Positions 1 to 10,714 are shown, counted from the first letter of the stretch. The stretch: 64,000 nucleotides of DNA from Flavobacteriales bacterium (GCA_003150615.1 QALN01000008.1:98776-162775), one strand, 5' to 3'. Notes: generated by a model from the sequence alone, not told the origin. Numbers and translations are program-made.

Positions 1-223
1 GGTGATGACGGTAAGCGGCGACGATGCCATGCGTACATCGCGCGAACTGGCACGCACCGAAGGCCTTCTTGTAGGTATTTCTTCAGGTGCGGCGGTTTAT
101 GCCGCCTCCCAACTCGCAGCAATGAAGGAAAACACCGGAAAAAACATCGTGGTACTGCTTCCCGACACAGGAGAACGCTACCTTTCCACCCAACTGTTCG
201 CTTTCGACGAATATCCCCTTTGA
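1..223 (+). CDS. cysK: Cysteine synthase, C-terminal fragment (cut by window edge)
   Basis: This is the last 73 or so codons of a PLP-dependent O-acetylserine sulfhydrylase, which makes cysteine from O-acetylserine and sulfide. The reading frame starts at base 2 and is open to the left edge, so the true start lies outside the window. Visible are the glycine/serine-rich PLP-binding segment [11 protein letters not shown] and the typical ending [14 protein letters not shown]. The next gene, 85 bp downstream on the same strand, encodes the serine acetyltransferase that supplies O-acetylserine, so the pair forms the two-step cysteine pathway. CysK versus CysM cannot be settled from this fragment. 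Confidence 0.9.
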   Translation, partial: VMTVSGDDAMRTSRELARTEGLLVGISSGAAVYAASQLAAMKENTGKNIVVLLPDTGERYLSTQLFAFDEYPL

Positions 224-308
224 CACAGGCGCAACGTTTTCCCAGAACGTTAAAACGGCTAACGCAGCCGTATCAGGAATAACGATATAAAATACCGATA
301 TTTTTAAA

Positions 309-1208
309 ATGAAAGACCCGGTACAGACCATACTCGACAATGTAAACAAACTGTCGAACCCCTCGGCCGGCGAGGAAAAATACATTCCCCAGGAAGGTGA
401 ACGCCTGCCCAACATAGGGCACCTGCAGGAAATCATCGGGCATGTCAAATCGATCGTGTTCCCCGGATTTTTCAGCCCGTGCGGGACCAATAGCAAGACA
501 CGCCAGTACTTCACCGGCGTCAACCTGGAAAAACTGTACAAACTGCTCGAAGAACAGATACGCAACGGCATATGCTTTTTCGGCACGCCCGACAGCCCAA
601 TGGCCAAGTCGTCCCAGCAATACGCACTGGAATTCATAGACCGCCTGCCGGAGATAAAACGCCTGTTGTACACTGACGTGAAAGCCGTTTTCGACGGCGA
701 CCCTGCGGCACGCAGCTACGGCGAGGTGATATTCTGTTATCCGGCAATCATTTCCATGATACACTACCGCGTAGCGCACGAATTGCTTTTGCTCGGCATA
801 CCGGTCATACCGAGGATAATCACCGAACTGGCCCATTCGGCCACAGGAATAGACATACACCCCGGAGCGCAAATAGGCGAATACTTCAGCATAGACCACG
901 GCACGGGTGTGGTCATAGGCGAAACATGTATCATAGGCAACCGCGTTAGGCTGTACCAGGGCGTGACGCTCGGCGCGAAAAGTTTCACGCTCGACGAACG
1001 CGGACTTCCGGTGAACGTACCCCGCCACCCGATACTTGAGGACAACGTAATAGTTTACTCCAACTCGACAATACTGGGACGCATAACGATAGGCCACGAC
1101 TCCGTCATCGGCGGCAACGTATGGCAAACGTCAAGCGTACCTCCGCACTCGCGGGTATTGCAGCAGAAGGCCGTAGCCTCCGTTTTTACGGACGGGCTGG
1201 GCATATAG
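309..1208 (+). CDS. cysE: Serine O-acetyltransferase (CysE/EpsC type)
   Basis: This 299-residue cytosolic enzyme transfers acetyl from acetyl-CoA to serine, giving O-acetylserine for cysteine synthase. Residues 1-125 are a helical N-terminal extension of the long plant/EpsC-like type. The motif DGDPAA is near 129-134 and the left-handed beta-helix of hexapeptide repeats starts near HSATGIDIHPGA (176-187). It continues through DHGTG (196-200) and GVTLGA (218-223), the conserved catalytic and CoA-binding core. It follows the cysK end on the same strand, consistent with a cysK-cysE unit. A bidirectional hairpin terminator follows immediately. Confidence 0.93.
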   Translation: MKDPVQTILDNVNKLSNPSAGEEKYIPQEGERLPNIGHLQEIIGHVKSIVFPGFFSPCGTNSKTRQYFTGVNLEKLYKLLEEQIRNGICFFGTPDSPMAKSSQQYALEFIDRLPEIKRLLYTDVKAVFDGDPAARSYGEVIFCYPAIISMIHYRVAHELLLLGIPVIPRIITELAHSATGIDIHPGAQIGEYFSIDHGTGVVIGETCIIGNRVRLYQGVTLGAKSFTLDERGLPVNVPRHPILEDNVIVYSNSTILGRITIGHDSVIGGNVWQTSSVPPHSRVLQQKAVASVFTDGLGI

Positions 1209-1235
1209 ACACTTAAAAAAACACGGAAATACCGG

Positions 1236-1272
1236 AAAAAAAACCGCAGGGCAAAATGCCCTGCGGTTTTTT
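1236..1272. terminator. Bidirectional terminator between cysE and pflB
   Basis: A perfect 9-bp stem CCGCAGGGC/GCCCTGCGG (1244-1252 and 1258-1266) with loop AAAAT is flanked by eight A on the left and six T on the right. It can therefore terminate both convergent genes. Confidence 0.9.
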
Positions 1273-1293
1273 CAGTTACCGTGTTGACGTAAA

Positions 1294-3528
1294 TCACATA
1301 CTTTCGTGGAAAGTACGCGATATGACTTCGGCCTGATGCGCACGCGAAAGGCGCACGAAGTTCACGGCATATCCAGACACGCGTATTGTCAGCTGCGGAT
1401 ATTTCTCCGGATGCTCGTAAGCGTCCATAAGAGTCTCGCGGTTGAGTACGTTCACGTTCAGGTGATGAGCCATTTTGGAAAAATAGCCCGTCATCATACC
1501 AACGAGGTTTTCCACCTGTTCGTCCCTGGACGAACCGAGCGACTTCGGCACTATCGTAAACGTGTTGGAAATACCGTCCATCGAGTAATTGTAGTCCAAT
1601 TTGGCCACTGAGTTCAACGAAGCCACAGCCCCCGTGCAATCGCGCCCGTGCATCGGGTTGGCTCCAGGGGCGAAAGGAACGCCAGCTTCGCGTCCGTCAG
1701 GCGTAGCTCCGGTCTTCTTTCCGTACACTACATTCGACGTTATGGTCAGAAGCGAGAGCGTAGGATTTGCTCCTTTGTAAGTCTTATGCTTTTTAAGTTC
1801 CATGAAAAACTCTTTGGCCACTTCCCTGGCTATATCGTCCACACGGTCGTCATCGTTGCCGTATTTCGGGAAATCGCCCTTTATCTCGAAGCCGGTAGTA
1901 AGCCCCTCTTCGTTTCTCACGGCACGCACATCGGCGTATTTTATGGCCGAAAGCGAATCCGCCACGATGGAAATCCCTGCCGCGCCGTAAGCCACGTCTA
2001 TGCCGTGCCAGCTGTCCACGAACGACATCTGCGCGCGTTCATAGTAGTACTTGTCGTGCATATAATGGATAAGGTACATCGTCTTGGCATACACTTTGGC
2101 TATCTCGCGCATGGCCGTACGGAAACGCGCCATAACCTGATCGTAATCGAGACGTCCGTCGGGCATGGGGTCTATTCCCTCGACTATTTCCAAACCCTTG
2201 TTTTCGTCGCGGCCAGCGTTCAGGGCCACGAGCAGCGTTTTGGCAAGGTTGCACCGGGCACCGAAATGCTGTATGCGCTTGCCTACTTCCTGGTAAGACA
2301 CGCAGCATGCGATACCGTAGTCGTCCGAACCGCGCACCGAACGCATCAGATCGTCGTTCTCGTACTGCACGGATGAAGTGTCTATCGACACCTGGGCGCA
2401 GAATTTCTTAAATCCTTCAGGCAGTTTTTCCGACCAAAGTACCGTCAGGTTAGGCTCCGGCGACGGGCCGAGATTGTAAAGCGTCTGCAGGAAACGGAAA
2501 GACGTCTTGGTCACTTTCGTGCGGCCGTCGTGCAACATACCGCCTATCGATTCGGTCACCCACGTAGGATCGCCTCCGAATATGTCGTCGTACGAAGCCG
2601 GGCGCAGATGGCGGATTATACGAAGTTTCATCACGAACTGGTCTATTATCTCCTGCGCACCTTCTTCGGTCAGCGTACCGTCCTCGATATCCCGTTCCAG
2701 ATATATATCCAAAAACGACGAAACATTTCCAAGCGACATGGCTGCGCCGTCCTGTTCCTTGGCTCCGGCCAGGTATGCCATGTAAACCCACTGTACGGCT
2801 TCGCGGCCGTTTTCCGCCGGACGGGCAAGGTCCAGTCCGTACATCGCCCCCATTTCCTTCATGTCCTCAAGCGCCTGTATCTGCATCGATAGTTCCTCGC
2901 GCAGGCGTACGGAACGGTGGCTCATAGTCGAGATGTCCACTTTTTTAAAGTCTTTCTTTTTCTCTTCTATAAGGCGGTCGATTCCGTAAAGCGCCATGCG
3001 GCGGTAATCGCCGATTATACGTCCGCGCGCATAGTTGTCAGGCAGGCCGGTAAGCATGCCAAGTGAACGGTAGCGACGTATCTGGCTGTCATATACGCTG
3101 AACACTGCCGTATTGTGGTCTTTGGCGTACCTGAATATATCTTTCACGCGCTCGGACAGTTCCAACCCGTGTTCGCGGCACGCTCCCTCCACGAGCCGCA
3201 CCCCGCCGAAAGGCTTTATGGCGCGGCGCAGAGCTTTGTCCGTCTGGAGCCCCACGATCACTTCGTTCTCACGGTCTATGTACCCGGCCTTGTGGCTCGT
3301 TATATTCGATATGGTATCGGTGTCCACTTCCAGGACTCCGCCATTGTTGCGTTCTTTTTGCAATTCGGGCAAAAGGTGTTCCCACAATCGTTTTGTCCTC
3401 TCGCTCGGCCCGCAAAGGAACGAGCCGTCACCGTAATACGGCCGTATGTTCTTAAGTACGAAATCGCGCACATCCACAGAGGTATTCCAATTCCCCTGTA
3501 CGAAAGGTTTTTTGCTTTCCTGTGACAT
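1294..3528 (-). CDS. pflB: Formate C-acetyltransferase (pyruvate formate-lyase)
   Basis: This glycyl-radical enzyme converts pyruvate and CoA to acetyl-CoA and formate during anaerobic growth. The protein has 744 residues, close to the 759 of the E. coli enzyme. The active-site cysteine pair is C408-C409 in ACCVSYQ, and the radical glycine is G719 in RVSGYAVNF, 25 residues from the end as in the family. A -7 box lies about 80 bp upstream of the ATG. The activating enzyme gene pflA, often adjacent, is not beside it or elsewhere in the window, so activation must come from another locus. Confidence 0.96.
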   Translation of the reverse strand: MSQESKKPFVQGNWNTSVDVRDFVLKNIRPYYGDGSFLCGPSERTKRLWEHLLPELQKERNNGGVLEVDTDTISNITSHKAGYIDRENEVIVGLQTDKALRRAIKPFGGVRLVEGACREHGLELSERVKDIFRYAKDHNTAVFSVYDSQIRRYRSLGMLTGLPDNYARGRIIGDYRRMALYGIDRLIEEKKKDFKKVDISTMSHRSVRLREELSMQIQALEDMKEMGAMYGLDLARPAENGREAVQWVYMAYLAGAKEQDGAAMSLGNVSSFLDIYLERDIEDGTLTEEGAQEIIDQFVMKLRIIRHLRPASYDDIFGGDPTWVTESIGGMLHDGRTKVTKTSFRFLQTLYNLGPSPEPNLTVLWSEKLPEGFKKFCAQVSIDTSSVQYENDDLMRSVRGSDDYGIACCVSYQEVGKRIQHFGARCNLAKTLLVALNAGRDENKGLEIVEGIDPMPDGRLDYDQVMARFRTAMREIAKVYAKTMYLIHYMHDKYYYERAQMSFVDSWHGIDVAYGAAGISIVADSLSAIKYADVRAVRNEEGLTTGFEIKGDFPKYGNDDDRVDDIAREVAKEFFMELKKHKTYKGANPTLSLLTITSNVVYGKKTGATPDGREAGVPFAPGANPMHGRDCTGAVASLNSVAKLDYNYSMDGISNTFTIVPKSLGSSRDEQVENLVGMMTGYFSKMAHHLNVNVLNRETLMDAYEHPEKYPQLTIRVSGYAVNFVRLSRAHQAEVISRTFHESM

Positions 3529-3606
3529 ATGTGTATTATATAATAATATGTGTTTTTACCGTCTGTCGTATTTTCCGGGAAAAAAGTACCGGACTTTCCG
3601 AGTCTG

Positions 3607-3614
3607 CAAAGATA
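3607..3614 (-). promoter_or_regulatory. Putative -7 promoter element for pflB
   Basis: On the minus strand the sequence reads TATCTTTG, matching the Bacteroidetes -7 consensus TAnnTTTG, 78 bp upstream of the pflB start. No clear TTTG is seen at -33. Confidence 0.55.
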
Positions 3615-3969
3615 CTGAATTAATGTAACACTGCCCCTCATTTCATAACATTACCGCCAGGCATACCACGTCTGGCAAAACCCCGCAAGTTGCGCCCGGC
3701 CGGAAAACGCCGCCCGCACAATACATACGGGCATGCTATGACGTAATTATAAATTAAAGTTAAAAAAACATGCGTCGCACCATGCCGCACCCCAGAGCAA
3801 CACGAACGGAAAAAACACATATACCACTGGTTGCAAATACATTAAACGCATTTTATCTCTTACATACATACGGAGGAAATACGTCCCCATCAGCCCGCAC
3901 CGGCACATCGCTCCAACCATGTTATGCCCGCCCAGCCACATACCCGATTTATTTTTCACGCTAAATCAG
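3615..3969. other. Intergenic region between divergent pflB and mltD
   Basis: About 500 bp separate the two starts and contain the divergent promoters. Two short overlapping open frames (64 and 70 codons) lie on opposite strands, but neither shows a recognisable domain or a promoter. I see no RNA gene or repeat here. Confidence 0.5.
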
Positions 3970-3977
3970 TATATTTG
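3970..3977 (+). promoter_or_regulatory. Putative -7 promoter element for mltD
   Basis: TATATTTG matches TAnnTTTG exactly and lies 57 bp upstream of the mltD ATG. A weak -33 match (TTTA) lies near 3948. Confidence 0.55.
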
Positions 3978-4034
3978 TAAAATCGTCAGGTATGTCCTGA
4001 AAGCATATCCTCAATACGCCATACACGTGTCATT

Positions 4035-5327
4035 ATGAACCTTAAAATCAAATACATACTACCGATTTTTGCATTTATCCCTACGCAGACCTACGCCTTT
4101 GCTCCGGAAACTCCGGACGAAGTAACATCCGTATCGGCCGATACCGTGAAGATAAAAGGGGAAGGAGAGGTAAACATAGTCGAAAACGACTCCACATTCT
4201 TACGGGAAGTTTTCGAATCGGATACGTTCGATAAACTCATCGAACTGGACATGGCCACCTCGGAAGTGCATCTGATTCCGGACTCGGTAATAATCAGACG
4301 CCTTCGGATATTGGATGCGCGCTCACCTTTCTCATTGGAATTCAACCCCGAGGTACGTAAATACATAAATATGTATCTCGGCCAGCGCAAAGCCCTTGTG
4401 GCACGCATGGTAGGGCTTTCGCTCTATTACTACGACCTTTTCGACAACGTGCTCGACAGATACGGCATACCGCTGGAGCTCAAACATCTGGTAGTCATAG
4501 AGTCGGCCATGAACCCTAAGGCGCGCTCCCGCGTGGGGGCGTCAGGTCTGTGGCAGTTCATGTACGGGACGGGGCGCATGTACAACCTGTACACGGACTC
4601 TTATGTGGACGAACGATTCGACCCGCACAAATCCACAGAAGCCGCCGCCAAAATGCTTAAAACCCTGTACGACGATTACAAGGACTGGAATCTGGCCCTT
4701 GCCGCATACAACTACGGCAGCGGCAATGTCAACAAAGCCATAGCGCGCTCCGGAGGCAAGAGGAATTTCTGGGAAGTACGCGCATACATGCCTCTCGAAA
4801 CGCAGAAATACGTATCGGCTTTCATAGCAGCCAATTACGTAATGTCATACTACCGCGAACACAACATAATACCCGAAGTGCCGCGTATAACATACGCCCA
4901 GACCGACACGATAAACGTAAAAAGCCTCGTTTCGTTCGACATGCTGGCAAAAAAACTCGACATGCCTGTCGAGGAGATACAATTCCTCAACCCAGCCTTC
5001 AAACTCGGCGTAGTGCCGTACACACCGACAAGACACTATTCGATAGTGCTTCCGGCGGACAAAGCGTACAAATTCGCATCAATCGAACAGGATATATATT
5101 CGGAGGCTAAAGCCGCCGAAGCCAGCCTCAAAAAGACGCTCAGCTACAAAGCCAATACCGTTGCCGCTTCAGGAGGGGCCATACGATACAAAGTACGCAG
5201 CGGGGACACCCTCGGAGCGATAGCCATACGCTACGGCGTGTCGGTGTCCAAAATAAAAAGTTGGAACAGACTTAAATCCGACAGGATAAGCATAGGCCAA
5301 AGGCTTCTTATCTATCCGAGAAAATAG
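4035..5327 (+). CDS. mltD: Membrane-bound lytic murein transglycosylase D-like, with LysM
   Basis: This exported peptidoglycan-cleaving enzyme of 430 residues begins with a signal peptide (about 1-21, ending QTYA). The SLT (GH23) domain spans about 140-290, with the probable catalytic Glu156 in [13 protein letters not shown] followed by GASGLWQF and the later [10 protein letters not shown] motif. One LysM domain at about 383-430 ([19 protein letters not shown]) should bind glycan. No lipobox cysteine is visible, so it is probably periplasmic. It heads a co-oriented group with the following two lipoprotein genes, although gaps of 60-95 bp leave room for separate promoters. Confidence 0.93.
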   Translation: MNLKIKYILPIFAFIPTQTYAFAPETPDEVTSVSADTVKIKGEGEVNIVENDSTFLREVFESDTFDKLIELDMATSEVHLIPDSVIIRRLRILDARSPFSLEFNPEVRKYINMYLGQRKALVARMVGLSLYYYDLFDNVLDRYGIPLELKHLVVIESAMNPKARSRVGASGLWQFMYGTGRMYNLYTDSYVDERFDPHKSTEAAAKMLKTLYDDYKDWNLALAAYNYGSGNVNKAIARSGGKRNFWEVRAYMPLETQKYVSAFIAANYVMSYYREHNIIPEVPRITYAQTDTINVKSLVSFDMLAKKLDMPVEEIQFLNPAFKLGVVPYTPTRHYSIVLPADKAYKFASIEQDIYSEAKAAEASLKKTLSYKANTVAASGGAIRYKVRSGDTLGAIAIRYGVSVSKIKSWNRLKSDRISIGQRLLIYPRK

Positions 5328-5387
5328 CGTAAACTCCGAACATTAAAAAAAAAGGAATAAATCTAATCTTTAAAAACAACAGCGATC

Positions 5388-6380
5388 ATGAAAAGACTGT
5401 ATATAATACTTGCCAGCTGCCTGGCTCTTGTATGTTGCACCGGCGGCGGAAAAAACGACAACAGCGCTGCTGCGGCAAGCAAAGCCCGATCCACCGGAGG
5501 CGCGCGCGAAGTAGTTGCCGTAATAGACAACGATTTCTTCTCCCAGGCCGAATCGGACTCCGTACGCACGTATTTCGCGCCCGTTATGTTCGGTCTGCCA
5601 CAAGAAGAAACCGAAACGAAACTCTACGTAATACCCCGTTCCGGCTTCAGCCACCTTTACCAGACACACCGCAACATAATCCTTATCGAAAAGGACACGG
5701 TCAACCAGGTAAAAACGATAAAGGATGCTTTTGCCGCGCCGCAAACCCTGGTAAGGATATCGGCTACCGACATAAATTCCCTGAACGAGCTTATGAACAA
5801 ATCGTCGGCCGACATACTCAAACGCTTTCACGATGGCGACATAGCATTCCTCCAGGAAAAATCGGCACGCATAGCCCATAAAAAACTTGATCAGATACGT
5901 ACAATGGGAGTCGAGTTGACCGTCCCCAACTATTACCGTCCGGTGAGGATAGAACCGGACTTTATCTGGCTGCTGAAAGACGTGAAAAAAGGCAAGCACC
6001 TCGGCACGGTAAATATCCTTATATACAAATACGACAGCCAGGGCAATGCCGTCGACCCCATCATGCTTCTGGATGAGATAACCAAGAAATACGTCCCCGG
6101 ACCGTCCGACGGCTCATACATGACTACTGAAAAATCCGTATTTTATCCCATGTCCGAACAAACCGAGCTTGACGGCCAGTTCACGATACAAACACGCGGG
6201 TTGTGGCGCACTGAAAACGATTTTATGGGCGGACCGTTCATCAACTACACCGTTTACGACGACAAGAGCGACATTGTGTACGGCATCGACGGCTTCGTAT
6301 ATTTCCCCTCGCAGGACAAGGCCCATTACATATTCGAACTGGAGTCCATTCTCAAGACATTCAAAATAGCAGGACGGTAA
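5388..6380 (+). CDS. DUF4837 family lipoprotein
   Basis: A 330-residue exported protein of the Bacteroidetes family DUF4837, whose function is unknown. The N-terminus is a lipoprotein signal: positive start, hydrophobic stretch, then LALVCC with Cys16/17 as the acylation candidates. It is followed by a low-complexity Ala/Ser linker typical of surface or periplasmic lipoproteins. The remainder is a mixed alpha/beta protein with no catalytic motif that I recognise. It sits between mltD and another lipoprotein, hinting at an envelope role. The family call rests on overall resemblance. Confidence 0.8.
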   Translation: MKRLYIILASCLALVCCTGGGKNDNSAAAASKARSTGGAREVVAVIDNDFFSQAESDSVRTYFAPVMFGLPQEETETKLYVIPRSGFSHLYQTHRNIILIEKDTVNQVKTIKDAFAAPQTLVRISATDINSLNELMNKSSADILKRFHDGDIAFLQEKSARIAHKKLDQIRTMGVELTVPNYYRPVRIEPDFIWLLKDVKKGKHLGTVNILIYKYDSQGNAVDPIMLLDEITKKYVPGPSDGSYMTTEKSVFYPMSEQTELDGQFTIQTRGLWRTENDFMGGPFINYTVYDDKSDIVYGIDGFVYFPSQDKAHYIFELESILKTFKIAGR

Positions 6381-6474
6381 TGTCACCCTCCGGCAAAGGC
6401 CGGCGTGTTCTCACCGCCTGCCGACGGGCCTAGGAGAGGTTTTAAAATAGTTTTCGGATAATTAAAGACTCAGG

Positions 6475-8097
6475 ATGAAAAAATCCTTTTATATAGCCAT
6501 TGCAGCCGCCACAACGGCTCTAATATGGTCGTGCGCATCCACAGGAACCCCGTCGGGAGGACGCACGGACGTCAATCCTCCCGTGCCGTTGAGTTTTTCG
6601 CCGGAAAATTACTCGACCGGATTCACGGCCAAACAAATAGTGATAACGTTCGACGAGAGGATAAAATTCAAAGACCTCTCAAAACAACTGGTCGTATCGC
6701 CTCCGATAGAACGTCTTGCCCTCGACATAACGCCTACGGCCGCTTTTCCATCAAAAAAACTGGTCATAGACCTGTCCAAACACAACCTGCTGCCGAACAC
6801 CACATACACCATAAATTTCGGCAACGCCATAGCGGACAACAACGAAGGCAACGAACTGCCTAATTTCAAATACGTATTTTCCACCGGAGACACGATAGAC
6901 TCACTCTCTATAGGAGGAATAGTAGCCGATGCTTTCGAAGAAAAATTCGACCCTAAAACCACCATCATGCTGTACCGGGCGGACTCGACGTTCAACGACT
7001 CTACCATATACAAGGAACGTCCCATGTACTTCACACGCCTTACAGACAAACGCGACAGCACGTTCCGTATAGATAATATAAGTCCGGGGAACTACCACCT
7101 TATAGCCATGGTTGACGACAACTCCAACATGCTCTACGACCAGGCGAAAGACAAGATAGCGTTTTTCCCCCGCACCGTCGAAGCCAAACACGACCAGTCG
7201 ACCGGATACCTTCTGCGTCTGGCCCAGGGACGTCCTCCGTACAAAGTCTATCAGGGCGTAAACCAGCAACCGGGACTGATACTCACTCAGATAACAGGCC
7301 TCGAAAAAGACCACACCGTCGAGAGGATATACCCCGCCCTGCCCGAAGGCTCGCGCGACTACTATATATTCTCCGCCAACAGGGACTCCCTCAGTTACTG
7401 GTACACAGGCGAGGAAAAGGACTCGATACTGTTCGTCGTCAAAAAAGACGGCATCCCTACCGACACCATCAACGCCAAAATACGCAAACCGGCTAAAGTA
7501 GATTTCAGAATAGGGCTGAAAAAACAGAGCCTAGACCTAGGCGAAACACTGGTCGTCACATCCAACAAACCGATAGGCTCGGTAGATACGAGCCTAGTGC
7601 AGCTGCTAGACATCGACTCGATACCGGTGCCTTACAGCATAAAGCTCGACTCGTCTTCCATGTCGGCCCTCGATATAGCCTTCCGCATAAAACACAACAG
7701 CCGGTACTTTCTGAGGATACTTCCAGGCGGGATAAAAAGCATCCTCGGCGAAGATGCCAAGGACACACTCTCAACAGCTTTCAAGACAAAATCCCCCGAC
7801 GACTACGGAAACCTGAGGATACAACCGGTATCGTTCAGCGAACTGCCGCTCATATTCCAGCTTCTTTCCTCGGACGGTAAAACGGTCAGGCGCGAAGTAA
7901 GGCTGGATTCGCCAGGCACTCCCGTATTCGACCTGTTACCTCCCGGCAAATACCGTTTGCGTGTAATATTCGACACCAACGGCAACGGCAAATGGGACAC
8001 GGTAGATTACATGAAACGCACACAGCCGGAAAAGGTAAAATACCTGAAAGACCCGATAGAAATACGGGCATTGTGGTCCGAAGACATTACATGGTGA
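6475..8097 (+). CDS. Lipoprotein with N-terminal Ig-like (Big_5) domain
   Basis: This 540-residue protein starts with a lipoprotein signal peptide ending IWSCAS, with Cys20 as lipidation site. After it comes GTPSGGRTDVNPP and an SbsA-type Ig-like (Big_5) domain at about 38-135, with the family signature FDERIKF and the closing FKYVFSTGD. Such proteins are widespread and conserved in Bacteroidetes, but their role is unknown. The C-terminal part ends in a second beta-rich module containing the calcium-loop-like DTNGNGKWDTVDY. The ATG directly abuts a CTCAGG sequence that forms part of a motif also seen upstream of the SMR gene. Confidence 0.8.
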   Translation: MKKSFYIAIAAATTALIWSCASTGTPSGGRTDVNPPVPLSFSPENYSTGFTAKQIVITFDERIKFKDLSKQLVVSPPIERLALDITPTAAFPSKKLVIDLSKHNLLPNTTYTINFGNAIADNNEGNELPNFKYVFSTGDTIDSLSIGGIVADAFEEKFDPKTTIMLYRADSTFNDSTIYKERPMYFTRLTDKRDSTFRIDNISPGNYHLIAMVDDNSNMLYDQAKDKIAFFPRTVEAKHDQSTGYLLRLAQGRPPYKVYQGVNQQPGLILTQITGLEKDHTVERIYPALPEGSRDYYIFSANRDSLSYWYTGEEKDSILFVVKKDGIPTDTINAKIRKPAKVDFRIGLKKQSLDLGETLVVTSNKPIGSVDTSLVQLLDIDSIPVPYSIKLDSSSMSALDIAFRIKHNSRYFLRILPGGIKSILGEDAKDTLSTAFKTKSPDDYGNLRIQPVSFSELPLIFQLLSSDGKTVRREVRLDSPGTPVFDLLPPGKYRLRVIFDTNGNGKWDTVDYMKRTQPEKVKYLKDPIEIRALWSEDITW

Positions 8098-8190
8098 CGT
8101 TCCGTCCTTAATGTACCGCATACTTTAATCATTTATATTTCACACAAAACGAAACAACCGGCGCGGATGTAACTTGGTGTTACTTTTCGG

Positions 8191-8208
8191 TAATTTTGCG
8201 TATTTTTG
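8191..8208 (+). promoter_or_regulatory. Tandem -7 promoter elements for trpS
   Basis: Two exact TAnnTTTG matches, TAATTTTG (8191-8198) and TATTTTTG (8201-8208), lie 26-43 bp upstream of the trpS ATG. They fall inside the longer open frame, which supports the ATG at 8234 as the start. Confidence 0.55.
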
Positions 8209-8233
8209 CAAACGAGAAAACACAAGTACAACA

Positions 8234-9205
8234 ATGGCAAGAATACTTACTGGCGTACAAGCCACCGGACGCCCTCACCTGGGCAACATCCTGGGGGCTA
8301 TCCTTCCGGCTATAAAAGCCGCATCCCGAAGCGAAGACGAGTCTTTCCTTTTTATAGCCGACCTACATTCGCTCACACTGATAAAGAACGCACAGGAATT
8401 GCGTGAAAACACGTATGCCGTAGCCAAAACATGGCTTGCGATGGGGCTGGACACGTCGAAGACAGTTTTCTACCGCCAGAGCGACGTACCTCAGACAACC
8501 GAACTGACCTGGTACCTCGACTGTTTTTTCCCATACCAGCGGCTCCAGCTCGCACACGCTTTCAAAGACAAATCCGAACGTCTCTCCGACGTCAACACCG
8601 GTCTTTTCAACTACCCTGTCCTGATGGCCGCCGACATACTGCTCTATGACGCAGACCTTGTACCCGTAGGCAAAGACCAGGCACAGCACCTCGAATTCAC
8701 ACGCGACGTAGCCGAACGCTTCAATAACCGCATGGGCGAAACATTCGTAATACCCAAAGGTCTAACCCAGGAAAACGCCATGATAATCCCCGGAACGGAC
8801 GGGGCGAAAATGAGCAAATCCCGCAACAACTACATAGACATCTTCGCGCCGGAAAAGGAACTCAAGAAAGTAATCGGCTCAATAGTTACCGATTCCACCC
8901 CTCTTGAAGAGCCCAAAAACCCCGATACATGCAACGTATTCAAGCTCTATTCACTGATAGCCTCTCCGCAGCAGACCGAAGACCTGCGCAAAAAATACCT
9001 CGGCGGCAATTTCGGCTACGGACATGCTAAAAAAGAACTGCTGGGCGTTATCCTCGATACATTTGCAAAAGAACGCAGCCTGTACGATTATTACACCGAC
9101 AACATAGGGGAAGTCGAAGAAAAACTCATGGACGGAGCCATGAAAGCCGCGTCGGCAGCTTCCGTTCGCCTTGCCGAAGTGCGCCGCAAACTCGGTCTTC
9201 GCTAA
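8234..9205 (+). CDS. trpS: Tryptophan--tRNA ligase
   Basis: This class I aminoacyl-tRNA synthetase charges tRNA-Trp in the cytosol. From the ATG at 8234 the protein has 323 residues. It starts MARILTGVQATGRPHLGN, with the HIGH-like motif PHLGN at 14-18, and carries KMSKS at 192-196. The open frame reaches further upstream, but that extension has no family counterpart and overlaps the promoter boxes, so the shorter start was chosen. It stands alone between a lipoprotein gene and a hydrolase gene on the same strand. Confidence 0.95.
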   Translation: MARILTGVQATGRPHLGNILGAILPAIKAASRSEDESFLFIADLHSLTLIKNAQELRENTYAVAKTWLAMGLDTSKTVFYRQSDVPQTTELTWYLDCFFPYQRLQLAHAFKDKSERLSDVNTGLFNYPVLMAADILLYDADLVPVGKDQAQHLEFTRDVAERFNNRMGETFVIPKGLTQENAMIIPGTDGAKMSKSRNNYIDIFAPEKELKKVIGSIVTDSTPLEEPKNPDTCNVFKLYSLIASPQQTEDLRKKYLGGNFGYGHAKKELLGVILDTFAKERSLYDYYTDNIGEVEEKLMDGAMKAASAASVRLAEVRRKLGLR

Positions 9206-9262
9206 AGCCTTTTTACTTTTAAGCCGATGAAGGGGAAGGCATTTTTTTAAGGCAAAAATTTG

Positions 9263-9270
9263 TACATTTG
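9263..9270 (+). promoter_or_regulatory. Putative -7 promoter element for the alpha/beta hydrolase
   Basis: TACATTTG matches TAnnTTTG and lies 22 bp upstream of the ATG at 9293, leaving a short leader of about 15 nt. Confidence 0.5.
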
Positions 9271-9292
9271 TGCGTCTATCCGATAGAGTATA

Positions 9293-10054
9293 ATGAATTA
9301 CGAAATAAAAAAAGAGGGCAAGTTCCGCTATATTGAAGAAGGCGAAGGAACGCCCGTCGTTATCCTTCACGGACTGATGGGCAGCCTGAGCAATTTCGAC
9401 ACGGTAGTCGAAGCGCTCAGGAAAAACGGATACCGCGCCATCATACCCTCGCTCCCGCTTTATACCATATCGTTGCTCAAAGCCAGCGTGCGCGGCCTTT
9501 CCTCTTTCATACACCAGTTCATAAAATACAAACAGATAGAAGACTTCTTCCTTTTAGGCAACTCCCTGGGAGGCCACATATCCCTGGTTTTCACAAAACG
9601 CCACCCGGAACGCGTCAAAGGCCTGATTCTGACCGGCTCTTCCGGACTTTATGAGAACGCCGGCTCCTCGTACCCCAAACGCGGCAGTTACGAATACGTC
9701 CGCGAAAAGACGCAGGAAGTATTTTACGACCCGGCAACAGCTACCCCGGAACTCATCGACGAGGTATTCGATATAGTCAACAACCGCGCCAAGGTCCTGC
9801 ACACGCTTTCAATATCGAAAAGCGCCATCCGCCACAACATGGAAAAAGACCTCCCCAAGATAAACAAGCCCACGCTCCTTATCTGGGGAAAGAACGACAT
9901 AGTAACCCCGCCGGAAGTAGCCGAACAGTTCCATCAACTGATGCCCTGTTCCGAACTGCACTGGATAGACAAATGCGGGCACGCCCCCATGATGGAACAT
10001 CCTATAATCTTCAACCGTACACTCCTGGAGTGGCTCGACAGACAAAAAGGATAA
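9293..10054 (+). CDS. Alpha/beta hydrolase
   Basis: This 253-residue cytosolic alpha/beta-hydrolase has the oxyanion motif HGLMG at 26-30 and nucleophile elbow GNSLGGH with Ser91. Asp202 (WGKNDIVTPP) and His230 (KCGHAPMMEHP) complete the triad. There is no signal peptide. The substrate cannot be told from sequence; relatives include esterases and C-C hydrolases. It lies 57 bp before engB, so it probably heads an operon with engB and pepT. Confidence 0.85.
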   Translation: MNYEIKKEGKFRYIEEGEGTPVVILHGLMGSLSNFDTVVEALRKNGYRAIIPSLPLYTISLLKASVRGLSSFIHQFIKYKQIEDFFLLGNSLGGHISLVFTKRHPERVKGLILTGSSGLYENAGSSYPKRGSYEYVREKTQEVFYDPATATPELIDEVFDIVNNRAKVLHTLSISKSAIRHNMEKDLPKINKPTLLIWGKNDIVTPPEVAEQFHQLMPCSELHWIDKCGHAPMMEHPIIFNRTLLEWLDRQKG

Positions 10055-10111
10055 GCAAATGACAGAACAAGGGGGCATACGACCGGTGAACGCATCTTTA
10101 ACACCACAGAC

Positions 10112-10714
10112 ATGAAGATAAGCAAGGCCGAATTCGTCATATCCAACACGGACTGCAAAAAATGCCCGCCCCCGTCGCGACCTGAGTACGCGTTCATAGG
10201 ACGCAGCAACGTAGGCAAGTCATCGCTTATCAACACACTCTGCAACAACGCCTCGCTGGCAAAGACTTCGGGGACTCCCGGCAAAACACAGCTTATCAAC
10301 CACTTCAATATCGACGACACCTGGTACCTGGTGGACCTTCCGGGTTACGGCTACGCACGCACATCGAAAACCGACCGCGCTGCGTTTCACAAGATAATCA
10401 CATCGTACATACTCGGGCGCGAAAACCTCGCATGCCTGTTCGTACTGGTGGATTCACGCCACGAACCGCAGAAAATAGACCTCGATTTTATGGCCTGGCT
10501 GGGCGAGAGCGGCATACCTTTCGCAATTTGTTTCACCAAAATGGACAAACTGACAAAAAACCAGGCAGCCAAAAACATAGCCGCCTACAAAAAAGGCCTT
10601 CTAGAAGAATGGGAAACCCTTCCCGAAATGTTTTTCACATCCTCGTCCACCGGAGCCGGACGCGACGAGATACTCTCCTACATAGAAAAAATAAATAACG
10701 ACATACTGAAATGA
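10112..10714 (+). CDS. engB: Ribosome biogenesis GTP-binding protein EngB/YsxC
   Basis: This 200-residue TRAFAC-class GTPase is needed for assembly of the large ribosomal subunit. The G1 P-loop is GRSNVGKS (30-37), the G2 region contains TSGTPGKTQ and G3 is DLPGYG (75-80). G4 is TKMD near residue 145. Length and order of motifs match the family. The stop overlaps the pepT start in an ATGA arrangement (10711-10714), indicating translational coupling. Confidence 0.95.
   Translation: MKISKAEFVISNTDCKKCPPPSRPEYAFIGRSNVGKSSLINTLCNNASLAKTSGTPGKTQLINHFNIDDTWYLVDLPGYGYARTSKTDRAAFHKIITSYILGRENLACLFVLVDSRHEPQKIDLDFMAWLGESGIPFAICFTKMDKLTKNQAAKNIAAYKKGLLEEWETLPEMFFTSSSTGAGRDEILSYIEKINNDILK

Noticed and set aside
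3747-3964. Two short overlapping frames between pflB and mltD
   Set aside because: They oppose each other, lack promoters and family features, and the plus-strand one overlaps the mltD promoter zone.
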